DNA of 22,615 nucleotides from positions 1-22,615 of the forward strand of contig CAYJIZ010000027.1 of the NCBI GenBank assembly GCA_964370395.1, given 5' to 3'. The stretch is from JBGUVL01 sp964370395 (GTDB lineage: Bacteria > Bacillota_I > Bacilli_A > Erysipelotrichales > Erysipelotrichaceae). This document shows, piece by piece, positions 1-5,760 of the stretch; the first letter of the stretch is position 1, and each line of letters starts with the position of its first letter. The notes beneath the pieces are model-generated. The model was given only the letters and a program-made list of their open reading frames with translations. It was not told the origin of the DNA and did not search any database. The translations under genes were made by a program, and so were the position numbers.

Positions 1-112
1 CCTTTATGTTTAACGTTGCTTTTTTTAACTCTCTACTTTACTTGGACCTTGACAATATATTGCTATTTAAATATTGGGGATAGGACAAACGTTTTCAAAA
101 AACAGTGAAAAG

Positions 113-134
113 AAAAAGGACATTAGTCCTTTTT
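113..134 (-). terminator. Terminator overlapping the stop codon of the 196-aa gene
   Basis: A 9 bp perfect stem (AAAAAGGAC / GTCCTTTTT) with a 4-nt loop. On the minus strand it is followed by a T-rich run. The TAA stop codon of the upstream gene lies inside the loop, so the last codons also form the terminator stem. T-runs on both sides would let it work in either direction. Confidence 0.75.
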
Positions 135-713
135 TTGCTCGCTTACATATGCCATTCTTTTGAAGACATCTAAAACTTCTTCCAATACTTTACAACCATC
201 TTTATAATGATAATCTTTAATCAATCTATTTTTAAACGTAGTGAAATACTTTTTAACAGCACTATTTACTACTATTTCAAAGCTAGGATTAACATAGTTG
301 CAGTTACTCATAACTAGCAATTCCAAGAAATCATAACGAATTTCTTTATCATCTGGAATTAATCCATCCTCTAAACTATTCTCGATCATGATTTCCCAAA
401 CTGATGGAAAGTATTTCTCTGTGGTAACAAGTTTTGTAACTCCATAAATAGTTTCAATAACAAACTCATCTTTTGTGCCAACGTAATAGATGTATTTTAT
501 GACAGCACGTATAAAATGATAAACATACTCAAGTTCGTTCATATTAAAACCATCACAATGTCGAGAAACATACTCTGCAAAGTTGTCTACTCTAGTCATT
601 AATAAATTGCCTTCTTCATCACACATAAAGTGTCGCAACTCTGGAGTTAATAAATCAATTCCTTTTGAAACTTCTTCTGATAACTCGTTAAATCTAATCT
701 TGTTTTCTTCCAT
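123..713 (-). CDS. Hypothetical protein, 196 aa, mobile-element associated
   Basis: I do not recognise the family. The product is 196 aa, acidic in its first half, mostly helical in appearance, with no signal peptide or membrane segment. Aromatic residues are frequent in the middle (around residues 60-80). The ATG at 711-713 is preceded by a clear GGAGG with 9-nt spacing, which supports both the start and the gene. It lies 159 bp downstream of the mobC-like gene on the same strand and ends in its own terminator, so the two could form a short operon. By position it would be a cargo or accessory gene of a mobilizable element; that is inference from the neighbour, not from its sequence. A relaxase, which often follows mobC, is not what this is: no HUH motif is visible. 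Confidence 0.7.
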   Translation of the reverse strand: MEENKIRFNELSEEVSKGIDLLTPELRHFMCDEEGNLLMTRVDNFAEYVSRHCDGFNMNELEYVYHFIRAVIKYIYYVGTKDEFVIETIYGVTKLVTTEKYFPSVWEIMIENSLEDGLIPDDKEIRYDFLELLVMSNCNYVNPSFEIVVNSAVKKYFTTFKNRLIKDYHYKDGCKVLEEVLDVFKRMAYVSEQKKD

Positions 714-872
714 AAGTCTTTTCCTCCAATAGCCTTTTGGCTTCCCGATTTAACGGGATATTATAAGGAAACAAATCTCTTATGTTTATTTCGTTGCAAG
801 TAGTTGTTGAGGATTGCTTTTGGAAGACAAAATACAATATTATTATAGCATAATAATTTAAATAATAAGTCT

Positions 873-1328
873 CTAATCACACTTTAAGTCATTTGTCTTT
901 TCATTTGTGATTTCATTAAATTCTTCTATGTTAACATCCCCAATAGGTCTAATTTTTTTCTTTTTAGAAATGTTGTAATACTCAAGTAAAACCTTTTGCA
1001 TTGCTAAATCATGTTCTCCAAATAATTCTTTGACTGTACTATAGTTTTCTTGAATAATGCTAAACTGCTCATCAGTTAATTTCCTGCCTTCCTCTCCTTT
1101 TAATATATTTAATGTTCTAGCAATTTGGTTTAAATTACTAGCCACATTACTCATAAGAATTAATAGCGGTTTTGTATCCTTAAATTTCACCTCAATAAAT
1201 TCTGGGCGCACTACTTGTTTGATTATAAAATCCGTTTTGGTACATTGGTGATAAGATACCGCCTGTTCCAAATATCTTGCCACATCTCCATTGGCTCTAA
1301 ATGAAATCATTTTTGTTTTGTTTTGCAT
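873..1328 (-). CDS. MobC-like relaxosome accessory protein
   Basis: The 151-aa product resembles bacterial mobilisation proteins of the MobC type (DNA-binding proteins that help a relaxase open the plasmid at oriT). The N-terminus (residues 6-40) has the short strand plus two helices of a ribbon-helix-helix-type domain. Residues 64-74 read SNLNQIARTLN, the characteristic NLNQIA(R)xLN signature of that family. The C-terminal half is helical and lysine-rich. The ATG is preceded by AAAGGAGA at good spacing. Immediately upstream are a 20 bp perfect palindrome and further inverted repeats, which could be its operator and/or an oriT. No relaxase gene lies in the window, so the module appears incomplete, or the relaxase is elsewhere. 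Confidence in the family is good; actual mobilisation function is uncertain. Confidence 0.75.
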   Translation of the reverse strand: MQNKTKMISFRANGDVARYLEQAVSYHQCTKTDFIIKQVVRPEFIEVKFKDTKPLLILMSNVASNLNQIARTLNILKGEEGRKLTDEQFSIIQENYSTVKELFGEHDLAMQKVLLEYYNISKKKKIRPIGDVNIEEFNEITNEKTNDLKCD

Positions 1329-1351
1329 ATGTTTGTTCTCCTTTCAATGCA

Positions 1352-1371
1352 AGGTGGAAATATTTCCACCT
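1352..1371. promoter_or_regulatory. 20 bp perfect palindrome upstream of mobC-like gene
   Basis: AGGTGGAAAT followed by its exact reverse complement, lying about 24 bp before the mobC-like start codon and just before its Shine-Dalgarno. A plausible autoregulatory operator or relaxosome protein site. Seen directly; the role is inferred. Confidence 0.6.
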
Positions 1372-1384
1372 AAATAATATGGGG

Positions 1385-1484
1385 TGTGGGGCTATGCCTC
1401 ACATTGTAGTATCATAGCGAATAAGCGACGATACTTTGTAAATGTAATACAAATACTTGGAACAAGTTTTTGTGTCATACATTT
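1385..1484. other. Candidate oriT: cluster of inverted repeats
   Basis: Three further inverted repeats follow the palindrome at 1352-1371. They are TGTGGGGC-tat-GCCTCACA (1385-1403, 8 bp with one G-U), AGTATC/GATACT (1408-1413 and 1430-1435), and a long imperfect hairpin with outer arms AAATGTA/TACATTT (1440-1446 and 1478-1484) and inner arms ACTTG/CAAGT. Dense short inverted repeats directly upstream of a mobC gene are the usual architecture of an origin of transfer. No nic site can be assigned from sequence alone. Confidence 0.4.
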
Positions 1485-1520
1485 ACTTGGCTTGCTATCC
1501 TAATAAGTCAAAATTTCACT

Positions 1521-1546
1521 AAAAAACAGTCAATTAGTTTGACTGT
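1521..1546 (-). terminator. Minus-strand terminator
   Basis: An 8 bp stem (ACAGTCAA / TTGACTGT) with a 5-nt loop, followed on the minus strand by six T residues. No protein gene lies upstream of it on that strand before tRNA-Asn, so it implies a non-coding transcript from the 1550-2050 region. Confidence 0.65.
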
Positions 1547-2056
1547 CCTTTTCATCATAATATTCATGTAATTCAGTAAAATATGCTATTCAATAAAATA
1601 CATAAATTTGATAATATACAACTCCTTAACTTTCTATTAGGAAATTGAATACAGTTTCCCCAACTCTTTCAAAAGTTAGGGAAAGCCGTTTCAATAAATA
1701 ATGCTTAAATCGAATCCGTTCTACAGTTTATATTCATAACACCTGCACTACATAGTACATTGGCTCATTAGCGTCTTTTCCTTGCCTCTTGTTAAGCGTT
1801 ACGTTTCCACAACTATGTATCTGATGTACATAGGCTAACATCCACCCTGTGCTTCTTTTTTATGGTTGCGAGTTTTTAGCCACGAAAGTCTCGCTGACGG
1901 TTTACACTTCCGAACGAAAAGTAGTTTCAACCGAATGTACTTTTTGACGCTGGCTACATTTCACCTAGACTTTTCCTTTTATTTGGGTGGATTATTCTGC
2001 CAAGTAGTTTCCCTATTCTTTTATGAATAGTGAATTTTTATACCAAATTTATACCA
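1547..2056 (-). ncRNA. Gene-free, hairpin-rich region; candidate structured RNA
   Basis: No convincing open reading frame. The stretch has several nested inverted repeats: TTTCCC-c-AACT / AGTT-a-GGGAAA (1655-1684); CTATGTA/TACATAG (1813-1833); ATCCACCC (1840-1847) with GGGTGGAT (1985-1992), which would close a 153-nt domain; and inside it GCGAG/CTCGC (1868-1894), TAGCCA/TGGCTA (1877-1882 and 1951-1956) and AAAAGTA/TACTTTT (1917-1944). Its 1740-1990 core looks more GC-rich than the flanking AT-rich DNA. On the minus strand two extended -10 sequences (TGGTATAAA at 2037-2045 and 2048-2056) lie upstream and a terminator (1521-1546) downstream. The RNA identity is unknown, and the promoter and structure are inference. 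The strongest alternative is a non-coding leader or transfer region of the mobile element. Confidence 0.35.
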
Positions 2057-2073
2057 CTTTTGTATTTGGATAT

Positions 2074-2099
2074 AAAAAAACACCTATTTCTAGGTGTTT
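2074..2099 (-). terminator. Terminator of tRNA-Asn
   Basis: A 9 bp stem AAACACCTA / TAGGTGTTT with a 4-nt loop, followed on the minus strand by a run of T (complement of 2074-2080). It lies 10 bp past the CCA end of tRNA-Asn. Confidence 0.85.
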
Positions 2100-2108
2100 A
2101 TTGTCTAA

Positions 2109-2184
2109 TGGCGCCTAAAACAGGACTCGAACCTGTGACCTAACGGTTAACAGCCGTTTGCTCTACCAACTGAGCTATTTAGGC
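2109..2184 (-). tRNA. tRNA-Asn (anticodon GUU)
   Basis: Complete 76-nt tRNA with encoded CCA. The acceptor stem is GCCTAAA/TTTAGGC. It has a D-arm with AGCTCAGTTGGTAGAGC, an anticodon loop CTGTTAA giving GTT (Asn), and a T-arm ending CAGGTTCGAGTCCTG. A terminator follows directly. The mobile-looking segment to the left abuts the tRNA 3' flank, but no duplicated tRNA end is present in the window. Confidence 0.97.
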
Positions 2185-2196
2185 AACTGCTAGATT

Positions 2197-2225
2197 ATAA
2201 TACCATAAGCATTCGCCATTATCAA
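2197..2225 (-). promoter_or_regulatory. Promoter of tRNA-Asn
   Basis: On the minus strand: -35 TTGATA (2220-2225), 17-nt spacer, -10 TATTAT (2197-2202), about 12 bp upstream of the mature tRNA 5' end. Confidence 0.65.
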
Positions 2226-2256
2226 GTCCTTTTTCTTAAAAAATAAAAAATATTTT

Positions 2257-3027
2257 TTATTTTACTAGGTTGTATAAATCGTCGTAATTATTCCTATTTC
2301 CAGCAATTACACCGATTGATTTTTCATAGCCCCAAACATCTGGAGCAATCGCATCAATAATGCCTCCTGCTTCCTTAATAATCGTTGCTGCTGCACTGTA
2401 ATCCCATGGTGCTAAACTCGCTTCATAGAAAGCATCATAACGACCACAAGCAACATAACATAAATCCAATGTTGCACTTCCACTACGACGTAAATCACGT
2501 CCATGAATAAATATTTTCTTTAAGTTATCAAATGTGATATCCGCTTTTTCTTTTGCGTACGGTGCTGTTCCTACCACAACCAAAGAAGAAGTTAAGTCAT
2601 GATCATTTACCGTAAGAATTTTACCATTCAAATAACTACCATGTCCTTTTACTCCAACAAACGTTTCATCCAAATAAGGATTGTAAACAACGCCAATGAA
2701 ACCTTTGCCACCTTTTAATAATGCGATTGAAATACAACTATGCTTTAAGTCATAAGCATAATTTGTCGTTCCATCAATTGGATCTACTACCCAAACAAAC
2801 CCATCATCAAATTCATTCGTATCACTTTCTTCCGCAATAATCTTAGCTTCTGGTACGATGCGTACCAAACGGCTTAGAATATAATCTTGTGATTTCACAT
2901 CCATCGTTGTTACGATATTCGCAACATCCCCTTTTTGACGAATACGAATATCATCACGGTGCATAATTAATTTTCCTGCCCCATGTGCTACCTCTATCAT
3001 TTCATTACATATCTTCTTTAAGTCCAT
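2257..3027 (-). CDS. Inositol monophosphatase family protein
   Basis: A 256-aa Mg2+-dependent phosphatase of the inositol monophosphatase/CysQ/FBPase superfamily, normal in length. All metal and substrate motifs are present: the acidic pair at E66-E67 (IIAEES), the signature DPIDGTTNY at 82-90 with D82 and D85, and PWDYSAA at 207-213 with W208-D209. The enzyme would be cytosolic; whether it acts on inositol phosphate, PAP or another sugar phosphate cannot be told. The ATG is preceded by GGGGG with 7-nt spacing. Upstream lies a small-RNA-like transcript unit that ends 58 bp before the start codon and could instead be an attenuating leader for this gene. Its 3' end overlaps a 24 bp all-AT palindrome (2240-2263), and the tRNA-Asn promoter follows within 35 bp. 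Confidence 0.92.
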   Translation of the reverse strand: MDLKKICNEMIEVAHGAGKLIMHRDDIRIRQKGDVANIVTTMDVKSQDYILSRLVRIVPEAKIIAEESDTNEFDDGFVWVVDPIDGTTNYAYDLKHSCISIALLKGGKGFIGVVYNPYLDETFVGVKGHGSYLNGKILTVNDHDLTSSLVVVGTAPYAKEKADITFDNLKKIFIHGRDLRRSGSATLDLCYVACGRYDAFYEASLAPWDYSAAATIIKEAGGIIDAIAPDVWGYEKSIGVIAGNRNNYDDLYNLVK

Positions 3028-3084
3028 AACGATACCCCCTTGTTCTAGAGTACAACAGATTTTTATTTAATACAATTAGAAATC

Positions 3085-3177
3085 AAAAAAAGCTACCTAT
3101 ACAAAATAGGTAGCTTATTCATAAAAGAAGCAAAGTATAGCGGAAGATAGGAAAGGGAAATTGGTACTATACTTTGC
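3085..3177 (-). ncRNA. Candidate small RNA or attenuator leader (~95 nt)
   Basis: On the minus strand a near-consensus promoter (-35 TTGAAA at 3207-3212, 17-nt spacer, -10 TAGAAT at 3184-3189) would start transcription near 3177. The RNA begins with a hairpin of 11 perfect base pairs (GCAAAGTATAG / CTATACTTTGC, 3130-3177) whose 26-nt loop is pyrimidine-rich and carries TTTCCCTTTCC. It ends in a strong terminator (stem AAGCTACCTAT / ATAGGTAGCTT, 3090-3116, then seven T). The unit has no ORF. C-rich single-stranded loops are how several Firmicute sRNAs (RsaE type) pair with ribosome binding sites; that analogy is inference. Alternatively it is a leader controlling the phosphatase gene 58 bp downstream. 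Confidence 0.5.
3090..3116 (-). terminator. Terminator of the candidate small RNA
   Basis: An 11 bp perfect stem with a 5-nt loop, then T7 on the minus strand (complement of 3085-3091). Confidence 0.85.
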
Positions 3178-3550
3178 ATAATTATTCTATAAGTAATTTA
3201 AGAAAATTTCAATTAAAACAACCACTTTTTTTTATTTTTACGCAATTTTTCACTAATTTACATAAAAAACGTCATCATTTATTTGTTTCATTTCTATTTT
3301 TTCTAAGGCTAACTTGCCCGATTCTTGTTTTCAGTTAAACAACTTTCAATCGATTAGCAATCTTTTTTAATTTATTATGATCAAATCCTATTCTCAGCTA
3401 GCTAGCGCTGCGTCTAAGACACCAAACAAATGCAATCGTAAAGTTATCCCCTTATGAATCAACTCCTCTCACAATGCGTGCATGACACAATGGAAAGAAG
3501 GCTATTTTTTTGGCTAACTAAAGGCATAAAAAACAAACAAAAAAAGATAG
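3178..3550. other. Intergenic region without a recognisable gene
   Basis: Besides the minus-strand promoter at 3184-3212 I see no credible gene. A small GC-richer patch with overlapping palindromes (AGCTAGCTAGCGCT around 3397-3410) stands out but has no promoter or terminator that I can pair with it. The open frame that crosses the attachment site from 3454 has no ribosome binding site and is spurious. Confidence 0.5.
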
Positions 3551-3577
3551 AAAAAAAGTTCCTCTTACGAAGAACTT
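3551..3577 (-). terminator. Original terminator of tRNA-Glu, displaced by integration
   Basis: On the minus strand: stem AAGTTC/GAACTT (3556-3561 and 3572-3577) followed by T7. It lies just beyond the left attachment repeat, where the 3' flank of tRNA-Glu would have been before the element inserted. Confidence 0.6.
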
Positions 3578-3581
3578 CATT

Positions 3582-3607
3582 TTTTATTGGTGACGCGTAC
3601 GGGATTC
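3582..3607. repeat. attL: left 26 bp direct repeat (partial tRNA-Glu 3' end)
   Basis: Identical over 26 bp to 6857-6882. It begins TTTTATTGGTGACG and ends CGGGATTC; bases 3588-3607 equal the last 20 nt of tRNA-Glu including CCA (complement strand). Homology stops at 3608, where the right copy continues into the T-arm. Confidence 0.92.
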
Positions 3608-3708
3608 AAATATGCAAACATTTCAAAATTTTATATATAGAAAAATTGTTATACTTACTTACTTTTAGTTAGATATAGTTCATAAAATATTTACTAATAA
3701 AATTTAAT

Positions 3709-3729
3709 CTTCTCAAAATATTCTCAAAA
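3709..3729 (+). repeat. Putative integrase arm site, left end
   Basis: Tandem TTCTCAAAA at 3710-3718 and 3721-3729, spaced 11 bp (one helical turn). The 21 bp unit matches 6804-6824 near the right end at 19 of 21 positions and in the same orientation. Tyrosine integrases of the Tn916 and lambda types bind such direct repeats in the element arms; the assignment is inference. Confidence 0.5.
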
Positions 3730-3731
3730 CA

Positions 3732-3776
3732 TTGATTTCTGTAGCAACATAATGTATAATTTAGTTGCTACAGAAA
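3732..3776 (+). promoter_or_regulatory. Promoter with palindromic operator for the RHH gene
   Basis: A -35 TTGATT (3732-3737), 17-nt spacer and perfect -10 TATAAT (3755-3760). A perfect 13 bp inverted repeat, TTTCTGTAGCAAC (3736-3748) and GTTGCTACAGAAA (3764-3776), brackets the -10. The left arm fills the spacer, and the right arm covers the transcription start and reaches the Shine-Dalgarno. Binding by the RHH product just downstream would shut the promoter, so autorepression is the simplest reading. Confidence 0.75.
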
Positions 3777-3788
3777 GGAGGACAATAA

Positions 3789-4079
3789 ATGAGTGATACA
3801 AAACGAGGTAGACCAACTAACTCTATTAAAGATTATATGTTGAGAGTAAGATTAAGTGAAGAAGAAATTAAAATGCTAGATTTACTTTGTCATGTTGATA
3901 ATAAATCTCGTTCTGAATTAATTCGTCATTTGATTGTATCTGCAATTTATTCTGAATATGCTAATACAACAAATAATAATAATTACGAAGAAATTCATTT
4001 AAAAATTAAAGAACAAGAAGATTTAATTAACTACCTAGAAAAAGAGTATCCTTTAAAAGATGCGATTGATAAAAAATAA
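3789..4079 (+). CDS. Ribbon-helix-helix (CopG/Arc-type) transcriptional regulator
   Basis: The 96-aa protein starts with a basic GRPT tail. Residues 17-50 fit a ribbon-helix-helix fold: a DNA-contacting strand (YMLRVRLS), helix A (EEEIKMLDLLCHVDN) and helix B (SRSELIRHLIVSAIY). The C-terminal third is acidic/lysine-rich and probably coiled. RHH proteins bind palindromes as dimers of dimers and control copy number or excision in many small replicons. Expression signals are excellent: AAAGGAGG with 7-nt spacing and the palindrome-bracketed promoter upstream. The gene is separated from rep by 520 bp with several hairpins, so it probably forms its own transcription unit. It might also bind near the origin. 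The family call is firm; the targets are inferred. Confidence 0.85.
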   Translation: MSDTKRGRPTNSIKDYMLRVRLSEEEIKMLDLLCHVDNKSRSELIRHLIVSAIYSEYANTTNNNNYEEIHLKIKEQEDLINYLEKEYPLKDAIDKK

Positions 4080-4080
4080 A

Positions 4081-4117
4081 AGTAACTCGCTTCATCTTGG
4101 CGGACTAACGAGTTACT
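4081..4117. repeat. Hairpin 1 upstream of rep
   Basis: Perfect 9 bp arms AGTAACTCG (4081-4089) and CGAGTTACT (4109-4117) around a 19-nt loop containing CTTGGCGGACTA. It starts right after the RHH stop codon. It has no T-run, so it is not a terminator. A stem with a large exposed loop is compatible with a rolling-circle nick site or Rep/RHH binding site; unproven. Confidence 0.5.
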
Positions 4118-4184
4118 GCCCACACTAAATAAATAGTGCATTAATATTATATCATTAAAGCAATTACAATGAAATATTTTAGTG

Positions 4185-4224
4185 CCTCTTTATGTATCTA
4201 TCGAATGTAGCAAGAGGTTTTTTT
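4185..4224 (+). terminator. Likely terminator of the RHH transcript
   Basis: Stem CCTCTT/AAGAGG (4185-4190 and 4212-4217) with a 21-nt, partly self-pairing loop, followed by seven T (4218-4224). Confidence 0.55.
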
Positions 4225-4352
4225 ATACCCTAATATTTATTTTTTTGCGATTACATTGTAGGGAATAAAAAGGGTAAATGTAAGAGCGCATGCTTTGTTT
4301 ACAAAGCAAAAAAAATAAATATTCATTTCCCTCTATTGAAAGGATATTAACA

Positions 4353-4469
4353 ATGAATAATATTAAAATTGATTTAAAAAACAAAATTTACATGTTGCGA
4401 TTTTTAGCTAAGAGATTAAAAAGAATTGTTCAAAGGTTTGATATATTCGCAAAGTGTTTTAAGTATTAA
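4353..4469 (+). CDS. Small basic peptide, 38 aa
   Basis: An ATG with GAAAGGA 8 nt upstream opens a 38-codon frame encoding a very basic peptide with RFLAKRLKRIVQRF in its middle (amphipathic-helix-like) and two aromatic-rich ends. It has no transmembrane stretch. It starts MNNI, the same four residues that open the Rep protein. It may be a real small DNA- or RNA-binding peptide, a leader peptide controlling rep, or chance; the ribosome binding site is the main argument that it is translated. Confidence 0.4.
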   Translation: MNNIKIDLKNKIYMLRFLAKRLKRIVQRFDIFAKCFKY

Positions 4470-4480
4470 CGTTTCATCGT

Positions 4481-4509
4481 TTTGGCGCATTGCTGGTGCA
4501 AGCGCCAAA
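4481..4509. repeat. Hairpin 2 upstream of rep
   Basis: TTTGGCGC-a-TTGC-tggt-GCAA-GCGCCAAA: 12 base pairs with a single bulged A and a 4-nt loop. This is the most GC-rich spot in the element. It could be a replication-origin stem or an RNA attenuator; no T-run follows. Confidence 0.6.
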
Positions 4510-4550
4510 CGAGTCCGTTATCTTATACACTGCGTTACGACTTTGATATA

Positions 4551-4584
4551 TTATGTGGCTTATTACTTGATATAAGCCACATAA
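4551..4584. repeat. Hairpin 3 directly upstream of rep
   Basis: Perfect 13 bp arms TTATGTGGCTTAT (4551-4563) and ATAAGCCACATAA (4572-4584) with an 8-nt loop (TACTTGAT). It ends 19 bp before the rep start codon, which itself lacks a Shine-Dalgarno. It may be the double-strand origin, a Rep operator or a translation-control stem. Confidence 0.6.
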
Positions 4585-4603
4585 CTACAGCAAGAAACAA
4601 TAA

Positions 4604-5470
4604 ATGAACAATATCATAAAATCAGAAAGCGAAGTAATAACTTTCATAAACCAAAAAGTTAAGTTATTTAGTAATGGTTATATTGAAATTAGAGATTATA
4701 AAAAATGTATAGTTAAAATTAAAAGTGGATATGAAAAAGTAGATAACGATTTAATTACTTTAGGTCGTTTATCTGCAAACGAGTTAATCAAAAACAACAA
4801 AGAGATAAGAGAAGATAGTTTATACCGAAGTAGGAATATTTTAATAGACTATGTCAACGAAAACGAGGAAATCTTTAAATCATTTATAACTTTAACTTTT
4901 AAAGAAAACATAACAGACCTAACCTATGCAAATAAGAAATTTAATACCTTTGTATCATCAATGAGAAGAGAGTTTAATAACTTTAAATATATAGGTGTTC
5001 CAGAATTTCAAAAAAGAGGTGCAGTACATTATCATTTACTTACTAACTTAGAAATAGGTAGTGAATTTATACCGATTCAAGAGGGGAAGGAAAATATGTA
5101 TGATGTGAAATTTTGGTCGTATGGTTATTCCTCTGTTTTTAATTTAACAACTACCGATCATAACTTTAATGTTGTGGCATACATTTTGAAATATCTATAC
5201 AAGGATTTAGATAATCGACTATTTGGTAGAACTAAGGTTCTGAAATCAAATAATTTAAACAAACCTATAGTTATCGAATTAGAAAATAGTTGCAGTAATT
5301 ATAATTACGCAAAGAATTTTCTCATTAGTAATGATATTAACTATACAGAAAAAGAAATAATACCTAATCAACAATATGCAATACCATTCACGCTGACAAC
5401 ATGTAAAATTTCTAATGAAAACATTAATATTTTAAAAGAAGAATTTATAAAGAAAGGAAAAAACATATGA
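4604..5470 (+). CDS. HUH rolling-circle replication initiator
   Basis: The 288-aa protein carries the three motifs of HUH endonucleases in order. Motif 1 is FITLTF (94-99), motif 2 VHYHL (141-145, metal ligands H142 and H144), and motif 3 AYILKY (192-197, with Y193 as likely nucleophile and K196). This spacing fits single-tyrosine Rep proteins of the ORF2/G2P type seen in small plasmids and ssDNA phages. It would nick an origin in the element, attach to the 5' end and start rolling-circle replication after excision; it could also act as a relaxase, as in Tn916-like elements. No helicase or primase domain is attached. The start codon has no obvious ribosome binding site and sits just past a 13 bp hairpin, suggesting controlled translation. 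The stop overlaps the next start (ATGA). Confidence 0.85.
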   Translation: MNNIIKSESEVITFINQKVKLFSNGYIEIRDYKKCIVKIKSGYEKVDNDLITLGRLSANELIKNNKEIREDSLYRSRNILIDYVNENEEIFKSFITLTFKENITDLTYANKKFNTFVSSMRREFNNFKYIGVPEFQKRGAVHYHLLTNLEIGSEFIPIQEGKENMYDVKFWSYGYSSVFNLTTTDHNFNVVAYILKYLYKDLDNRLFGRTKVLKSNNLNKPIVIELENSCSNYNYAKNFLISNDINYTEKEIIPNQQYAIPFTLTTCKISNENINILKEEFIKKGKNI

Positions 5471-5760
5471 AAAATCAATTAACGTGGATAGAGCGTTATA
5501 AGTTATCTATCAGTGAAGAATTAACAGTAAGAGAAATCATGCATTTGCGTAACATTAGTCAACCTAAAGCATTAGAAATCAGAAAAGAAGTAGTAAAATA
5601 CTGTTTACTAAATAATATCGAAATAAACTGTACTAAAGTACCAACAGAAATAGTTTTAGAAGTAACATCTTTAGGAGTAGAATACTACTATAATAAGATG
5701 TTACAAGAAATCGAAATAGATAAACTAATTAAAAGAGATTTGTGTCATGTCAGTTCATAA
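5467..5760 (+). CDS. Small HTH protein, probable excisionase/replication accessory
   Basis: A 97-aa protein whose N-terminal half (residues 14-40, LSISEELTVREIMHLRNISQ onward) reads like a helix-turn-helix: a helix around TVREIMHL, a turn, then a recognition helix around QPKALEIRKEVVKY. The C-terminal half is helical and acidic. I cannot assign it to a family with confidence. Position is the main argument: it starts inside the rep stop codon (ATGA) after AAAGGA at 8 nt and overlaps the integrase start by 14 nt, exactly where xis sits in rep-xis-int elements. Translational coupling with both neighbours is likely. It might alternatively be a Rep accessory or regulatory factor. Confidence 0.6.
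   Translation: MKNQLTWIERYKLSISEELTVREIMHLRNISQPKALEIRKEVVKYCLLNNIEINCTKVPTEIVLEVTSLGVEYYYNKMLQEIEIDKLIKRDLCHVSS

Noticed and set aside
2240..2263. 24 bp perfect palindrome of only A and T as a terminator
   Set aside because: No GC in the stem, so unlikely to terminate; probably chance in AT-rich DNA, though it overlaps the phosphatase stop codon.
3391..3420. GC-richer palindromic patch as an RNA gene
   Set aside because: Short, with no promoter or terminator that can be paired with it.
3454..3672. 72-aa open frame on the plus strand
   Set aside because: It runs across the attachment site and the tRNA remnant, lacks a ribosome site and has low-complexity Lys/Phe composition; a by-product of integration.
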